The translations under genes and the position numbers were made by a program. Below, piece after piece: positions 11,610 through 23,070 of a DNA stretch of 64,000 nt. This stretch comes from Coenobita brevimanus (Eukaryota > Arthropoda > Malacostraca > Decapoda > Coenobitidae). Positions within the stretch are counted from its first letter, which is position 1; every line of letters begins with the position of its first letter. The notes under the pieces were generated by a model. That model made no database searches, was not told where the DNA came from, and was given only the letters and a program-made list of their open reading frames with translations. The stretch lies in NCBI GenBank assembly GCA_032717465.1, contig CM064665.1:23718088-23782087 (forward strand). Direction: 5' to 3'.

Positions 11610-12095
11610 TCTGCATGTATAATACAGATTGTTTGCAAATAAGGCCTAGAAGCCACGCCCACTTTCTGTGTCTGAAAACAGCTGATTGGTCCATACAAAA
11701 TGTTCGTGCAGCTGCCCATTTATTTGTAATAAATGAGTTGACAGCTCATAAACAGACCAGATTTTCTCTGCAGTAATATTATTTATTCGGTGTATAACAG
11801 TGCAAATTATTGCAAGCATTATCGCGTTAGAGAGGATATTAAAAATGTAAAATAGGTGTCACAAATGGTCGAAGTCAAGGAAGCATGCTCACTTTCGAGT
11901 GAAGCCTATTCACTATTTCTTTGATTGTAGCAAACGTAATAAATAGTAGGTACTAACAAATAACACCAAACATAAGGTACAATATTTAGTGAACTACAGT
12001 TTGTACGACAGTATCTATCCCAAATCATTATATAACTCATAAAACTCTTATATATAAGCGCGGTCAACAGGAAGGTAAAAGGAACAGCCAGTGAT
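11610..12095 (+). repeat. Left arm of a long inverted repeat (fold-back element)
   Basis: This arm is the reverse complement of 17505-17955 in matching order. Landmarks are GCCACGCCCACTTTCTGTG (11652-11670, right arm 17901-17919), TCGAAGTCAAGGA (11869-11881, right arm 17693-17705) and CATTATATAACT (about 12026, right arm about 17564). I estimate the arms are roughly 70-75% identical, so the structure is old. A fold-back or long-TIR MITE of about 1.3 kb is the simplest reading once the hAT between the arms is removed. Confidence 0.7.
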
Positions 12096-12198
12096 GACTG
12101 TTTTCAAATGTAGATTTTTCTGCTGCTCATATTATAAATATCATTGTAAGCAATGTATCGCGAAATTAAACAGGCAACTTACCCTCCCTACTCACCAC

Positions 12199-12204
12199 CC
12201 TGCT

Positions 12205-12243
<39 letters not shown>
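12199..12243 (+). repeat. (CT)n microsatellite
   Basis: A nearly pure CT run lies a few bases left of the hAT insertion point, in the loop between the inverted arms. Confidence 0.95.
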
Positions 12244-12246
<3 letters not shown>

Positions 12247-12880
12247 CATGATGAGCAGTGCTCTCACTTTTGCCAGCAATGATTACCCTAAAACCACTCC
12301 GAAATTACCTTGAATTCAACAGAATTAACTTAACAAATAATGCTTCCATATATGCTTCCTAAATTACAGTAAATATAGGCAACGCATTGAAAATAGTAAA
12401 TAATGCTTTAATATATATATTTCCTATATTACACAAAATATGGACAATAATACATTGAAAATAAAAATAAGTATTAATTATCATATTTGTGTATATCATT
12501 TAAATATCCTTTTCGAAAGTTGGGTAACTAAGTAATTTAGCTTTGGAAAAAAATGTCACTTGCAGTATTATATAAAAGAAACTTTTCATGGAATAGTAAT
12601 AGTGCCATAAGGCAATCCTTTTTATAAAACAGTATGTACACTCACGATGTTAAGTAGTGAACCAAGCTAAGAATCTCACAATACACTGCTGCAACCACTA
12701 ACACACACATTCACACACACTTGTCTATCCACTACCCTTGACTTGGTCAAACAAACTAGCTGAAATGGCAGACGAGTGTATTCGAATTTGTGTGTTCGTG
12801 GTTGAAGTGTCATATGGGGTTCTCAGCCTGATCCACTACTTACCGACGTGAGTGTAAATCAACACAGAGACTTACAGGAA

Positions 12881-13563
12881 GTTACAGTGAAGTTAGTGAA
12901 TGTACAGCGAGGTTGAATGGTGAGGAATTGGAAAATGTGAGTACGTTTAAGTACTTGGGTAGTGTGATGAGTAAGGATGGAGGTTTGGAGGGTGAAGTGC
13001 TTGAAAGGGTACAGCAGGGAAGAAAGGTTGCTGGTTCTTTGAAAGCAGTGATAAGAAACAGGGAAGTGAGCATGGAAGTGAAAAAGTTACTACATGACAG
13101 TATTGTGATACCAACTCTAACGTACGGAAGTGAAGCTTGGACATTGTTGGAAGGACACAAGTCAAGAGTGAGAGCAGTGGAAATGAGTTATTTAGGAGGA
13201 GCCTGTGGAGTCACGTGGAGAGACAGGCGGACGAATGAGGATATAAAGGAGCGTTGTGGTGTGGATGTGGATGTGATAGGAAGCGTTAGGAGGAACACAC
13301 TGAGGTGGTTTGGCCATGTGGAGAGGATGGAGGGTGAAAGACTGACGAAGAGAGTGTATGTGAGTGAGGTGGAGGGGGGAAGAGGGAGGGGGAGGCCGAG
13401 GATGAGATGGAGGGATGGGGTGGAGAGGTATATGAGAGAGGGGGGTGTGAGTTGGGAGCAGGGCAGTGAAATGGCGGGGGACAGGGCGACTTGGAGGCGA
13501 TTTGTTTGTGGCCAACCCAAACGGGATTGAGGCGTCTGGCAATAGATAGATAGATAGATAGAT
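12881..13563 (+). mobile_element. RTE-like LINE copy 1, 5'-truncated, nested in the hAT
   Basis: Only the 3' end is present. An open frame (12913-13530) encodes the region after the reverse transcriptase catalytic core: FKYLGSVMSKDG, then MEVKKLLHDSIVIPTLTYG, then RRNTLRWFGHVERM, ending VCGQPKRD. A GGCGTCTGGCAATAGATAG tail then runs into (GATA)n. A 13-bp target duplication AGACTTACAGGAA flanks it (12868-12880 and 13564-13576). The frame is intact for about 205 codons, but the protein cannot be functional without the endonuclease and most of the RT. The RTE assignment comes from the C-terminal block and the microsatellite tail; another APE-type LINE clade is possible. Confidence 0.9.
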
Positions 13564-13708
13564 AGACTTACAGGAATACACATAAAAAGAGAGACAATAC
13601 AATTACTGTATAAACATAAATGGAAATGTCATTTTACCTAATATACCTGACCTACCGGAATCAAACAACTGAACATGACTTAGTGGGATGCAGTGCATAT
13701 ACTGCATA

Positions 13709-15822
13709 TTACTTGAATTTTTCTAACAGTATCTTCCTGCACTCCTCATCAGTTGCATTACAAACTATCTTCCCCATATCTTTTACTAGTTTTTCATCCA
13801 CTTGTAGCTGATCACTAGATATTCCCTTTCTTTTCAGACCATACTTTGTATGTAAAAGACCTACCAGGCTCTCTCCTTTCAATGAATTTCTCATATCAGT
13901 TTTGATGCACCTCAAATGGCTAAAAATCCTTTCTACGGATGCATTTGAATGGGGCAAGGAAAGAGCCGTCCCTACAACTTTACAAAGGTTTGGATATTTC
14001 TTCTCTCCATTGATGTTTACTTGCCGGAATTGCTTTTGTCAAAATTCTACTGGATCTTTCACATCTTTGAACTGCCCTTCTAAAGCTAACTGCCGCCACT
14101 CCATATCTGCTATTTCCTTACTACATATCTCACCTAGGTAGGGCATTGCTTTGAACACATTTGCAAGACTATTTGGTTGTCTTTTCGGAGCATTCTGAGG
14201 GTTCAAGAACTCCAGGAAAGCCAGAGGAATTGTTGCAAACCTTGACCTAATTTGAATGGTTAATTCTATCAGAAATGACAAACAATTCCGTTTGAATATC
14301 TTGATCCCCTCTTTGTCATGACAGGCTGGGGGGTTTGACAGTGTTTCTGTGGCATTTATACCAATATATACCTGACTTATGGGGACTCTTTTATTCTCAT
14401 CTTGAAAGTCCAGAGTGTAAGGATCACATTCTCTTACATAGTTTAAATGTATATAGTCACTCATTACCTCTCGAAGCAGCATTTGTAACCTACTGTCTAG
14501 AAAATGAAGCATGGGTTTATCACTTTGGAATATTTTATTGAACTGGTTAGTTCTCTTTAGCTGTACCTGAATAAACTCCAATTGAGCCTTGATGAACTGG
14601 TTACTTAGACTGGTAAGAATTTCTCTCGGTCACATGTGAAGTATCTTTTCACTTACCACACTAGTGAAGTAGAGCCTTAAAGCATCCCACTGTTCCAAGA
14701 TTCTATCCACACATGCCTCCAGTGATAACCATCTGGTCTGACCGTAGCTTAAGAGCTTGTGGGGAGTGATATCTAAAAACTCTTGGAACTCTTCCAGCTC
14801 TTGTCTACGTAAGCTTGACCTACTAAAATAGGAAAAGACATTTCTACACAGGTCCTCAAGGGAAACTGAGAGCTTTAAACATGCATGGGAAACACACAAA
14901 TGAATCATGTCACAGCTACAACGAACAAATGTCACATGAGGGAGATCTGCTTTCATAAGAGATGTTACACTCTGGTGTTCACCGAACATCACATTACATG
15001 TATCAGAACAGTAACCTATGATATTATCCAGTGGAATTTCCTTCTCTTCAAAAGATTTTTTCAGTGATACATTGAGAGATTCTGCATCAATTTTTGGACT
15101 TTCACCATGTCAAAAAATGATGTTACAACTTCATGTGTATCATAGTCATAGTACATTACACAGATAGCTAGTTGTTTTTCACTACTAACATCAGTAGTTT
15201 CGTCTGGGATCACACTGAATTTGGTAACCTTCAATTTGTCAACAAGTTCTTTGGAAAAATGATAACCTAACCCCTGTCTCATTATGTTTGTACATTTGGT
15301 TGCAGACATTTTAAGATTTTGCAGTTTCTCATGTTCACCCTTGTTTGTTGGACAAGAGGCTTTAATCAGTTGAAGTATGGGTTGTGAAAGAGAAAAGGGT
15401 AAGTTATGTTCAGCAACAAATGCACATATACGGCTTTCTGTTTTAAGAGAGTAATTACAGTTCTTGTGGGTGTTTTGAATGGCTTGTTTAATGGGCACTT
15501 GTGAATTTTGTATGCTAGCATTATTCAAGTGCATTGCTGATTTGGCATGCCTTTCAAGTCCTGACTTTGCACATGGAACAGTAGTCAAACAAAATTTACA
15601 AACTGGCTTAGTACTTCCCTGTGCAGGGGACTGCAACCAGCTCTTGAATATTGTGTTCTGCAGCCACTCGTTTCGGAATCCTTGAGTAAATTTTTTACGT
15701 TTCTTTTTAACACTGGTTGTGAGCTGTTTATCTTGACCCTTTGAGTTACTACCACTTGATATCCCCGCACTGACTTCATCACTCGAAGTCACATCCGAGC
15801 CCGTCACAACAGCTGATGCCAT
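13709..15822 (-). pseudogene. hAT transposase pseudogene
   Basis: Reading starts at the ATG at 15822-15820, preceded by a splice-acceptor-like TTGCTTCAG, so a 5' non-coding exon is likely. Domains in order are: a serine/lysine-rich leader; a C-x2-C-x13-H-x5-H zinc finger (C75, C78, H92, H98); the first RNase-H-like acidic motif VIPDETTD (about residue 207); GYCSDTCNVM, the likely second acidic motif; and a C-terminal dimerisation block with SNASVERIFSHLR. Breaks are a one-base frameshift in an A/T run near 15090, a premature TGA at 14630-14632 and another TGA at 14039-14041. The reading frame resumes after each stop. It is a dead copy, but most of the protein is still legible. Confidence 0.9.
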
Positions 15823-16282
15823 ATTTCTGAAGCAATATGAAATTACAATATAAACTAGAGAGAAAACAATGTATTTTCTATTATATTCCAGAAACTTGTA
15901 AAATAAAAATAAATTTAAAACCGCTGAAAACAAGCAAATGAACTTATTAAAATTTGTTTGGAATTAATGTAGGCTATTTAAAATTCTATATGAAAAATAT
16001 CAGTCTTTGATAGGTTGCTTTTGACTAGGTCTATGTACTGTAGATTAGTACTTTATCACAGAAGCTCAGTTGTTTTAGTAGTTCAAAAACTAACTCCCGA
16101 TTGACGCCCTGTTCAGATGAAATGCGAAAAGGTTTATTTGCATTCTCCATTGAAAGGACATAACCTGTCAAATATACATATTTGCTTAGCATAAAAATGG
16201 TCTCCATTCAACAGTAAAAATGTCAGAATTGATGTAAAATGTTAGGTTAGACCTACCCTAATCTAACCTCACCGACTTCTCA

Positions 16283-16291
16283 TCAACTACA

Positions 16292-16346
<55 letters not shown>
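16283..16346 (+). repeat. (TA)n(GA)n compound microsatellite inside the hAT
   Basis: A TA run passes directly into a GA run in the 5' non-coding part of the hAT. An A-run at about 17009-17034 is in the same element. Confidence 0.95.
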
Positions 16347-16347
<1 letters not shown>

Positions 16348-17504
16348 GAATAAAAAAAAATAAAATTAAAAAAACTGGACCCGGTCCATAAGTAAACAAA
16401 AACCGAAAAAATTTTGAGAAAATGCCAAGGGGCCACAACTTTCAGCAAGCATTGATCAAATAAAACAAGAAAAAATACATAGAACTGTTATTCCACAATT
16501 CGCATAGCAATGATCAGCGCATTACCTTATGCATGATCGGAATATTCAAAGGTAAATACATTTGTCTATAACTAAAGCCATAATTTAAAGAAAAACAAAT
16601 ACCGGTAGGCCCTATACCAACTTTGGTCGTAGACATGGCTAAAACTCACAACACATAAAACTAATAAATCAGTCTTTTTGGCCTAAACAATAAAATTCTC
16701 AAATGGTAGCCACCAGTTTATAAGTTACACCGGAATATTGTTTTCCTCTTGAAGGGGTAAAAATCTACTGTTAATTAACAACAATGATTATTGCTTACCT
16801 TTAGTTGTCGTAGCTAGCTCTAATACTGGGTATAAGACTAGTAAAGAGATCTGAAGCCTGAGCCCTGAACACTAGAATGCAACGTGTGTATAACATTTGT
16901 AGAGTGGACGTGAATGGTTCGCGAAGCTCAGCTCAGTCAGCTGTGCTCATGTGGACTTGCAAGTGTTACCAGAATCAGTGTTACCAATATCATACTGCTC
17001 CTAGCCAAAAAAAAAAAAAAAAAAAAAAAAAACAGCTTTCAGTTTCACCGAATCGTGGATTTTCCAAAGAAGAATCCTTTATATTCGTACCCAAAAAATA
17101 CCCGAATGACCTTGCACTTATCTTCATATTACCTTGAAATTACCTTAAAAATTCTCGTACCTTGAAAATTACCTTGAAAGCTCATCAATTACTTGATTCA
17201 AGGTAATTACCTTGAAAGTGAGAGCACTGATGATGAGCAGGGGTGTATGACGGCAGCTCGGTACCGTACATACACACTCACTGTCAGTATCTCCACACCA
17301 TATCATTTAGGTAACCATTTATAATATGGCCTTCATAATTATAAGCTACCATGCATTTTAAAGTACAATATAGGATTACTGGTACTGCAATATACAGTAT
17401 GTAACTGGGTAATAAAAGAAAATAAGGAAATTTATCAGGTTATGACACTTGACAGCTGCGAGATGGCTGACTTGTGGTAAGTTTAATTTCCCGCCGAGTG
17501 ACTG

Positions 17505-17955
17505 GTTGTTCCCCTAAGCCTTTTACCTCCCCAAGGACAGGTCTAATGATATTGACTTTTATCAGTTATATAATGATTTTGGATATAACTTGACTATACA
17601 TACTGTACTTCACGGACTATTGTACTCTGTGTTTGGCGTCACTTATTTGTAGTAAGAAATAGTTAATAGGCTTCATTCGAAAACGAATTGTATCCTTGAC
17701 TTCGACAGTTTATTATACATATTTAACTTTTTTAGCATCCTCTGTGAAAAGCTAATTCCTTCATATTATTTTTATGTTTATTTTCTTGATTATTAACATT
17801 ACTGAAGAGAAGTACAGACCTGATTACAATCTGAGAACACATTTAGTATGATTACATGGGTAGCCACTCGAACATTTGATATGAAACAATCACCAGCTTC
17901 CACAGAAAGTGGGCGTGGCTTGTAGGCCTTAGTTGCGTATAATCGGTATAGTGTA
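17505..17955 (-). repeat. Right arm of the long inverted repeat
   Basis: This is the inverted partner of 11610-12095, with the same landmarks in reverse order. Similarity fades toward 17505 on the inner side (TTTTAC-CC against GGTAAAAGG) and near 17955 on the outer side. I could not identify a target duplication for the outer element. Confidence 0.7.
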
Positions 17956-18421
17956 ATGACTTGCCAGCATCAATGCTAATGTCGGGAAGAGAAAAGGAAA
18001 ACAAGAAAGAAAGAAAAGAGAGGTGGGTAGCTAAGGCGAAAAATTAGAAAAGCTGGTAGTGGGAGCAGGTACGGGAGTGGGGTGGTTGGGGTGGTGGTAG
18101 GATGTATCACGGGGAGGGGGGGGATGAGTAGTGACCAAAGTCACCAATACAATGAATGTTCCAACTGGACCTAGATATATTCATTTTCACTGAGTGACTT
18201 TTTTTTTTTATGACTACTGCCATTAATGTCAGTACAGTATATTTCCAGGGAATTTTGTACAAAATATAAGTATCAAGTTTTAACATTTCTGTGAGAGCCT
18301 TAAGCACGATTAAGTGGTATTCTAATAATTCTCGTATCTCTTAGCATTTTGCTAGAGACTAACATTATCAGCATACATTTTTCTTTTACCAACCGCACCT
18401 TCAATGTGAGTTGAGGCACGT
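17956..18421. other. Purine- and G-rich unassigned sequence
   Basis: A purine-rich stretch (17990-18060) is followed by several G-runs (18070-18123). No gene is visible. Confidence 0.4.
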
Positions 18422-18970
18422 TTTGGCGGGAGAAAGTTTAATTCCGGATCGATCCCGGATGAAGATAAAGTCGATCCCGACAGCTGATCCTGTTTTAGCG
18501 AGGCACAGGCCTGGTCCTGACTGGAGCGAAAGATGATCCCAGAAAGATCTGAGGCAGTCCACTTCCCCGAGGTGGACTGAGCTGCTCGATCCTGACTTGT
18601 AACATCACACTAAAACAAATATAACGTCAGCTCCCACATTGTAAGTGCCGTACTTACTTTTTTTTTTTTTTTTTTTTTATTATTATACTGAAAAAAATAT
18701 TCTGGCAGTTAGTAAGGTGGGTATGAGGGGCCCAACTGTGTCTGGTTTCATCAGTAATGGGACCATAGTGCTGATAATGAGAGCAGGGTTACTGCTAACC
18801 AAATCATCCGTCTGAATTTTCTACCGCCACCGTTTTGTCTACAATCAGGCGGGGTACTGGGGTGTCGCCATAGCAACAGGACAAGCCGATCCGAAACTGC
18901 TGTTTTGGTGTGACCCTTCTGGATCGATGATCCGCCTCGATCCTAATCCGATCCCATTGACCCCGCCAAA
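18422..18970. mobile_element. Possible GATC-rich non-autonomous element
   Basis: The segment is bounded by TTTGGCGGG (18422-18430) and its inverse CCCGCCAAA (18962-18970). It contains about a dozen GATC sites concentrated near both ends (18445-18595 and 18885-18955). The inverted ends are short and no target duplication is evident, so the call is tentative. A T-run lies near 18658. Confidence 0.35.
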
Positions 18971-18973
18971 TAG

Positions 18974-19128
<155 letters not shown>

Positions 19129-19130
19129 AC

Positions 19131-19790
19131 AAAATTAACACTTTCAAATCAATTCCAACTTTCTCTGGTGGAAGATTGATGGTCAGCCACAGAGTTGATC
19201 TGTTGTTTCTGACGACATTAGGTTAAAGGTCAATGTAAAAAAAAAAAAAAAAAAAACGAGGTTAAACGACCCAGCAGGGTCAACTCAAACAGACTTTCTC
19301 CGATTTAGATCAAAGTTGACTGAGGGTAATGCAAAAACGAAGGGAGTCAGTTCTAAGAACTATCAGTTACAGGTCAAGGTGACAGGACAAGAACTATCCA
19401 TCGACTCAGGTGTGTGTGCAAACAGTATAACTAAAACAGTTTTATTTGAGTTGGACTAACATTGATGGAATGGTTCAGAATCAGCCAAGAGGTTAATCTG
19501 TAGTATTTAAGGACAAAGGTTAATGGTCAGGTCCTCACGACAAGGTCAACTTGCAACCCTCTTTATACGATGTAGACCAATCTTGGTGGACGGATTCAAG
19601 ATACAGCAGTGATAAAGGGATTACATTTTAAGAAGCAAGCAGTTAAGTGTCAAGGCCGCAGGATAAGGTCGGTTAAAACGGTTTTGATTTGATCTGAACC
19701 ACATTCAAGGGAAGGATTTAGAATTAGGCAGGAGTTAAGTAATTTTATTTTGAGAGCAATCAGTCGAAAGTTAAACAAAGTGAGATATTC
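19131..19790 (+). repeat. Degenerate tandem satellite, about 120-bp unit
   Basis: Related blocks recur at about 19170, 19469, 19588 and 19711: GGAAGATTGATGGTCAGCC, GGAATGGTTCAGAATCAGCC, GGACGGATTCAAGATACAGC and GGAAGGATTTAGAATTAGGC. Each is followed by a GTTAAT or GATTAC block and then an AGGTTAA/GGTCAA block. The spacing of the last three is 119 and 123 bp. The second unit is badly decayed, and an A-run (about 19237) interrupts the first. Confidence 0.55.
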
Positions 19791-20052
19791 GGTCCATACA
19801 CCAATTGGTATAGGCACAGGAGCTGCACTCTTATAGCCCTCCTTGTTATTTTATTTCCGATACCATCTGAAGAATATACTTAGTGTGCGATCAACCTTTC
19901 AAAGTGAATTAACTTGGAGTTTTGTTTTCTTTTTAATCAAATCCAAGGATGAAGTTTCCCAGAAATTCGATAAACTCTACTGAGAGTAGTAAGAACGCAG
20001 TGAATAATGCGTTGTCGTAAAGAAGAGCTTAGACAAACACTTGTGAGCGTGA
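19791..20052. other. Unassigned sequence
   Basis: No gene or named repeat. Confidence 0.3.
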
Positions 20053-20444
20053 TCATCATCATCAGCCGTTTGAGTGTCCACTGCAGGACCGGCCTATCCC
20101 GACCGAAATCGGGACGATGCAGCCATTGTATCTCTACCAAGTGGCTTAGGCTGTCTGGTAGAGATTGTATGTAGGGTGAGAAGTGCTTGTAAGTGTAACT
20201 GTAGCGCTGGAGTGGCTTTGAATGTGTGTGGTGTCTGTGAACCAAGTGTAACTTGCCCGCGCAAGCTGACTGGGTGCAAGCATTATGCGACACTGGTTCA
20301 GCCACAGCACCCCTTGTGTCCGCCAATGTAGTACGTGGCCGGGCGAACACTCCCAAAGTTTATTACCCTGGCGGGGCGCGAACGCTGGTTCACCCTTGTA
20401 CGAAACACACACTCAACCACTGTACCACTGTACCACAGAGGCTC
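20053..20444 (-). repeat. tRNA-derived SINE C with a (GAT)n-type tail
   Basis: Read on the minus strand the head is TGTGGTACAGTGGTACAGTGG (A-box-like TGGTACAGTGG), then GCGTTCGCGCCCC (B-box-like). The 3' end is CTGCAGTGGACACTCAAACG followed by GCTGATGATGATGATCA, a tail I recall from other arthropod SINE/LINE pairs. Imperfect 11-bp flanks TGTGAGCGTGA (20042-20052) and TGTAAGAGTGA (20445-20455) may be the target duplication. The 139-codon frame across it is not a gene. Confidence 0.7.
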
Positions 20445-20461
20445 TGTAAGAGTGACAAGGT

Positions 20462-20715
20462 AATGGATATACAGTTCATTTCACAGGAGGGTCATTTTAT
20501 TGATTGATCTAGTTATATATTTTCGCTCCCTTTTCTGATCCTCCCCACACTAACAATAAATACTTGAAACAAAAGGGGGAGGGAAGGGAATGGATATGTA
20601 GTTCATTTCACAGGATGGTCATTTTATTGGTCTAGTGAGTTATGTTTCCACTCCCTTTTCTGATCCTTCCCGCACTAACAATAAATACTTGAAACGGGGG
20701 GAGGGGGGTAATCGA
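20462..20715 (+). repeat. Two-copy 127-bp tandem duplication
   Basis: AATGGATAT-AGTTCATTTC at 20462 recurs at 20589. Both copies end in CACTAACAATAAATACTTG followed by a G/A-rich run. Confidence 0.85.
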
Positions 20716-20817
20716 ACTGTGGCCCCTCAGTTCTGTTATTGAAATACTGAATCAAGCTGTTATGCAGCTGTATACATACTGACTATAAAGTATTTATTAG
20801 TGGGAAACATAATGGTA

Positions 20818-20866
20818 ATGATGACGATGATGACCATATTGATGATGCTGATGGTGATGATGATTA
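20818..20866 (+). repeat. Imperfect (GAT)n repeat
   Basis: Repeated GATGAT/GATGAC units. Methionine-rich frames here are artefacts. Confidence 0.8.
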
Positions 20867-20899
20867 TTGCCGTTAAAAACGGAGTACGGATTGGTGCAA

Positions 20900-22440
20900 C
20901 ACATTTCCAGCTGGTTCACAGTCCTTATTTTTTATTTTATTTTTATTTTTACGGAAGAAGAACAGAGGAAGGAAACACAAATTAAATTTAAAAAAAAAAT
21001 CCATACTCAACATATAAAAGATCTGTACCAGTTGGACTTGAACTACTGTAGGTTGAAGTTTGAGAGGAAAGTATTCCAGGGAAGCGAGTTTCGAAAAGAT
21101 GCAGGTCGAGGAATAAAAGAATTGTGATAGGCAAAAGTTATGCAATACGGCGGTGTGACAGTCCAGTCATGGACGCTACCAGATGCCCGTGTAGCCCGGG
21201 GAAAGGTATGGAGAGGTGGCATGGATGCAACTTCGTCTAAGCATCTGTATAATAATGCAAAAGAGGCAGCATTCCTTCTTACTTGTAGGGGAGGAGGTTC
21301 ATTTGTACTTGCGGTGTTTTTCACAATTCTGACAGCTTTGTTGTGAATTTTGTCCACATCCACTCCACAAGGATGAGCAATACTCCAGCTGAAAGAGCGC
21401 ATGACTCTTGTAAATTATACCCAACTGCTCGTCAGGTGAAGTAGCTGTGGATTCTCTACAATAATCTAAGTTTCTGTGAAGCGGTTTTAGCAGGTGGTTT
21501 AACGTGGGAGGTCCACCTGAGGGTATCATTAAGTGAAGCACCTAGAATTTCAATACTTTTAGAGATAGAAATATTATTAGCATCGAAGATAATATAGGAG
21601 TAAGGCATTATGTCTGTTGGAAAACTGTATATATTTGTTTTTTCTGGCATTAAATGAGACATTGTTACTTTGTCCCCATTCAGTGATCTTAGTTAAGTCT
21701 TGATTTATGGAGATTGCTGTACTGAGTTGCGAGTTAGAGATATTCAACTCTATGGATGGATGTTTAAGTTTGACGCAACTGTGAAGTGTTGAGTCATCTG
21801 CCTATCAGTGAATTGGATTATGGGTGACAGATAAGAAATCATTTGCTATGAATAAGGAGGAAGGTTGGAAGCAGGACTGATCCTTGTGGCACGCTGGCAT
21901 TAATCGAGTGCAAAATGGAATATTCATCATCTATTTTACTCTTATTTTTCTGTTGCTGGGATATAAGGAAATCTGTGGAACAAAAGGTGATAGGCCACAG
22001 CAAGGGAGCCTAGATAGCAAGGAACGGTGTCACACCCTGTCAGAAGCTCTAGAAATATCATGGGCTACTGGATGACTTTCTCCATGTTGGTCAAATGACT
22101 GTTGGATGGTATGAGTCAAGCGACTGAGTATATGAACAGCGAATCGTTCGTGGCGAAAACCATACTGTCTCACTAATTAAGCTGTTGGATTCAAGATGGT
22201 TAACAATGTGCTTGCTAATTACAGTCCCAAATACGTTACCAAGAGAAGATGTGATAGCCATTGGTCTGTAATCAGAGAGGTCTGAGTAATTTCTTTTTTT
22301 CGGGATTGGGTGGATATCAGCTTCCATCTAAGAATTCGGGAATGAAAAAGTACTGGTACGTACGCATAGTCTGCATAATTTAGCTAGAAGAGGGACAAGT
22401 TCTGTGGAACACAAGTCTCGGCTGATATTCACTCATAATT
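20900..22440 (-). pseudogene. Jockey/CR1-like LINE reverse transcriptase pseudogene
   Basis: On the minus strand, fragments follow the order of a Jockey-superfamily RT. HPIPKKRNYSDLSDYRPMAI (about 22310) is the PIPK...YRPI block. An ADDSTLHS string near 21800 is the catalytic (Y)ADD, with the Y position now reading TAG. Then come EILGASLNDTLRWTSHV (about 21560), NKAVRIVKNTA (about 21345), and a C-terminal RNSLPWNTFLSNFNLQ (about 21060). The frames shift repeatedly, so the gene is dead. The endonuclease half is absent. The 3' end also matches the fragment at 7285-7500. Confidence 0.8.
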
Positions 22441-22954
22441 TACTTCAGTTGGCCGTGTTCTTGGGGAAGATTGGGTTGTCCACCTTCATAACCTACGTGC
22501 GGTAGAGAGTCATAAACCCAATCCTTCCTCTTTGAGATGCACATCATAATATATGATAATTACTCCTTTTTCACAAGGATTTTGACTCAGGTAGAAACTG
22601 GGACTTGGGAAGATTATCTGCTTTTCTTCTTTTCTCTTTTTTGCAAATGCGAATCAAGGCAATGATAGGGAACTGACAACGTTTGTTTATTAATTTCGGT
22701 ATATTCGGGAAGCTTTGCACATGAAAATACTTTCAGTCTCCTTTCTACTTCCCTCCAGGAACAAGAATGAAAATGCTCGAGGAGAAGGTAATGAAATGAG
22801 CGTTAGGAGCAAAGGAATGGATGGAATGAACTGGAAAGGTGGTGGCGGATGAAGAGGGGTTATGAGAGTGTGCTCTCTGAAAATGAGTTGCTTCTGTTTC
22901 TGTTGTTGTGTTCATCTGAACGAGAACCAAGTGGGCTGCATGATGAAGGTGCTC
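22441..22954. other. Unassigned sequence
   Basis: No gene. The region just left of 22955 is purine-rich on the plus strand. Confidence 0.35.
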
Positions 22955-23070
22955 TTCTGCTGTAAACCACCGTCGTCCTCTCGGGGGATAGAGGGGACTG
23001 GGAAGGAGGCGAGAAACATTTTGCACAACAAGACAGCAGAGCTGCCTGGTTATACCTGTCCCGACACCCG
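22955..23070 (+). repeat. Dispersed repeat R3, copy 2
   Basis: It matches 1430-1545 on the same strand, with CCACCGTCGTCCTCTCG, GGAGGCGA and GCTGCCTGGTTATA. Confidence 0.5.

Larger units (their letters stand above)
12256..17229 (-). mobile_element. hAT DNA transposon with TIRs and exact 8-bp target duplication
   Basis: Both ends read inward as CAGTGCTCTCACTTT (12256-12270, and reverse complement 17215-17229). They are flanked by the identical 8-mer ATGATGAG (12248-12255 and 17230-17237). CAG ends and 8-bp duplications are hallmarks of the hAT superfamily. Six TACCTTGAA-type motifs cluster inside the right end (17130-17216), including the perfect palindrome TTCAAGGTAATTACCTTGAA. The body holds a broken hAT transposase (minus strand, 13709-15822) and a younger RTE-like insertion (12881-13563). 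Without that insertion the element is about 4.3 kb. Confidence 0.93.

Noticed and set aside
18070..18125. G-quadruplex candidate
   Set aside because: Three close G-runs, but the fourth is separated by about 19 bases; too weak.
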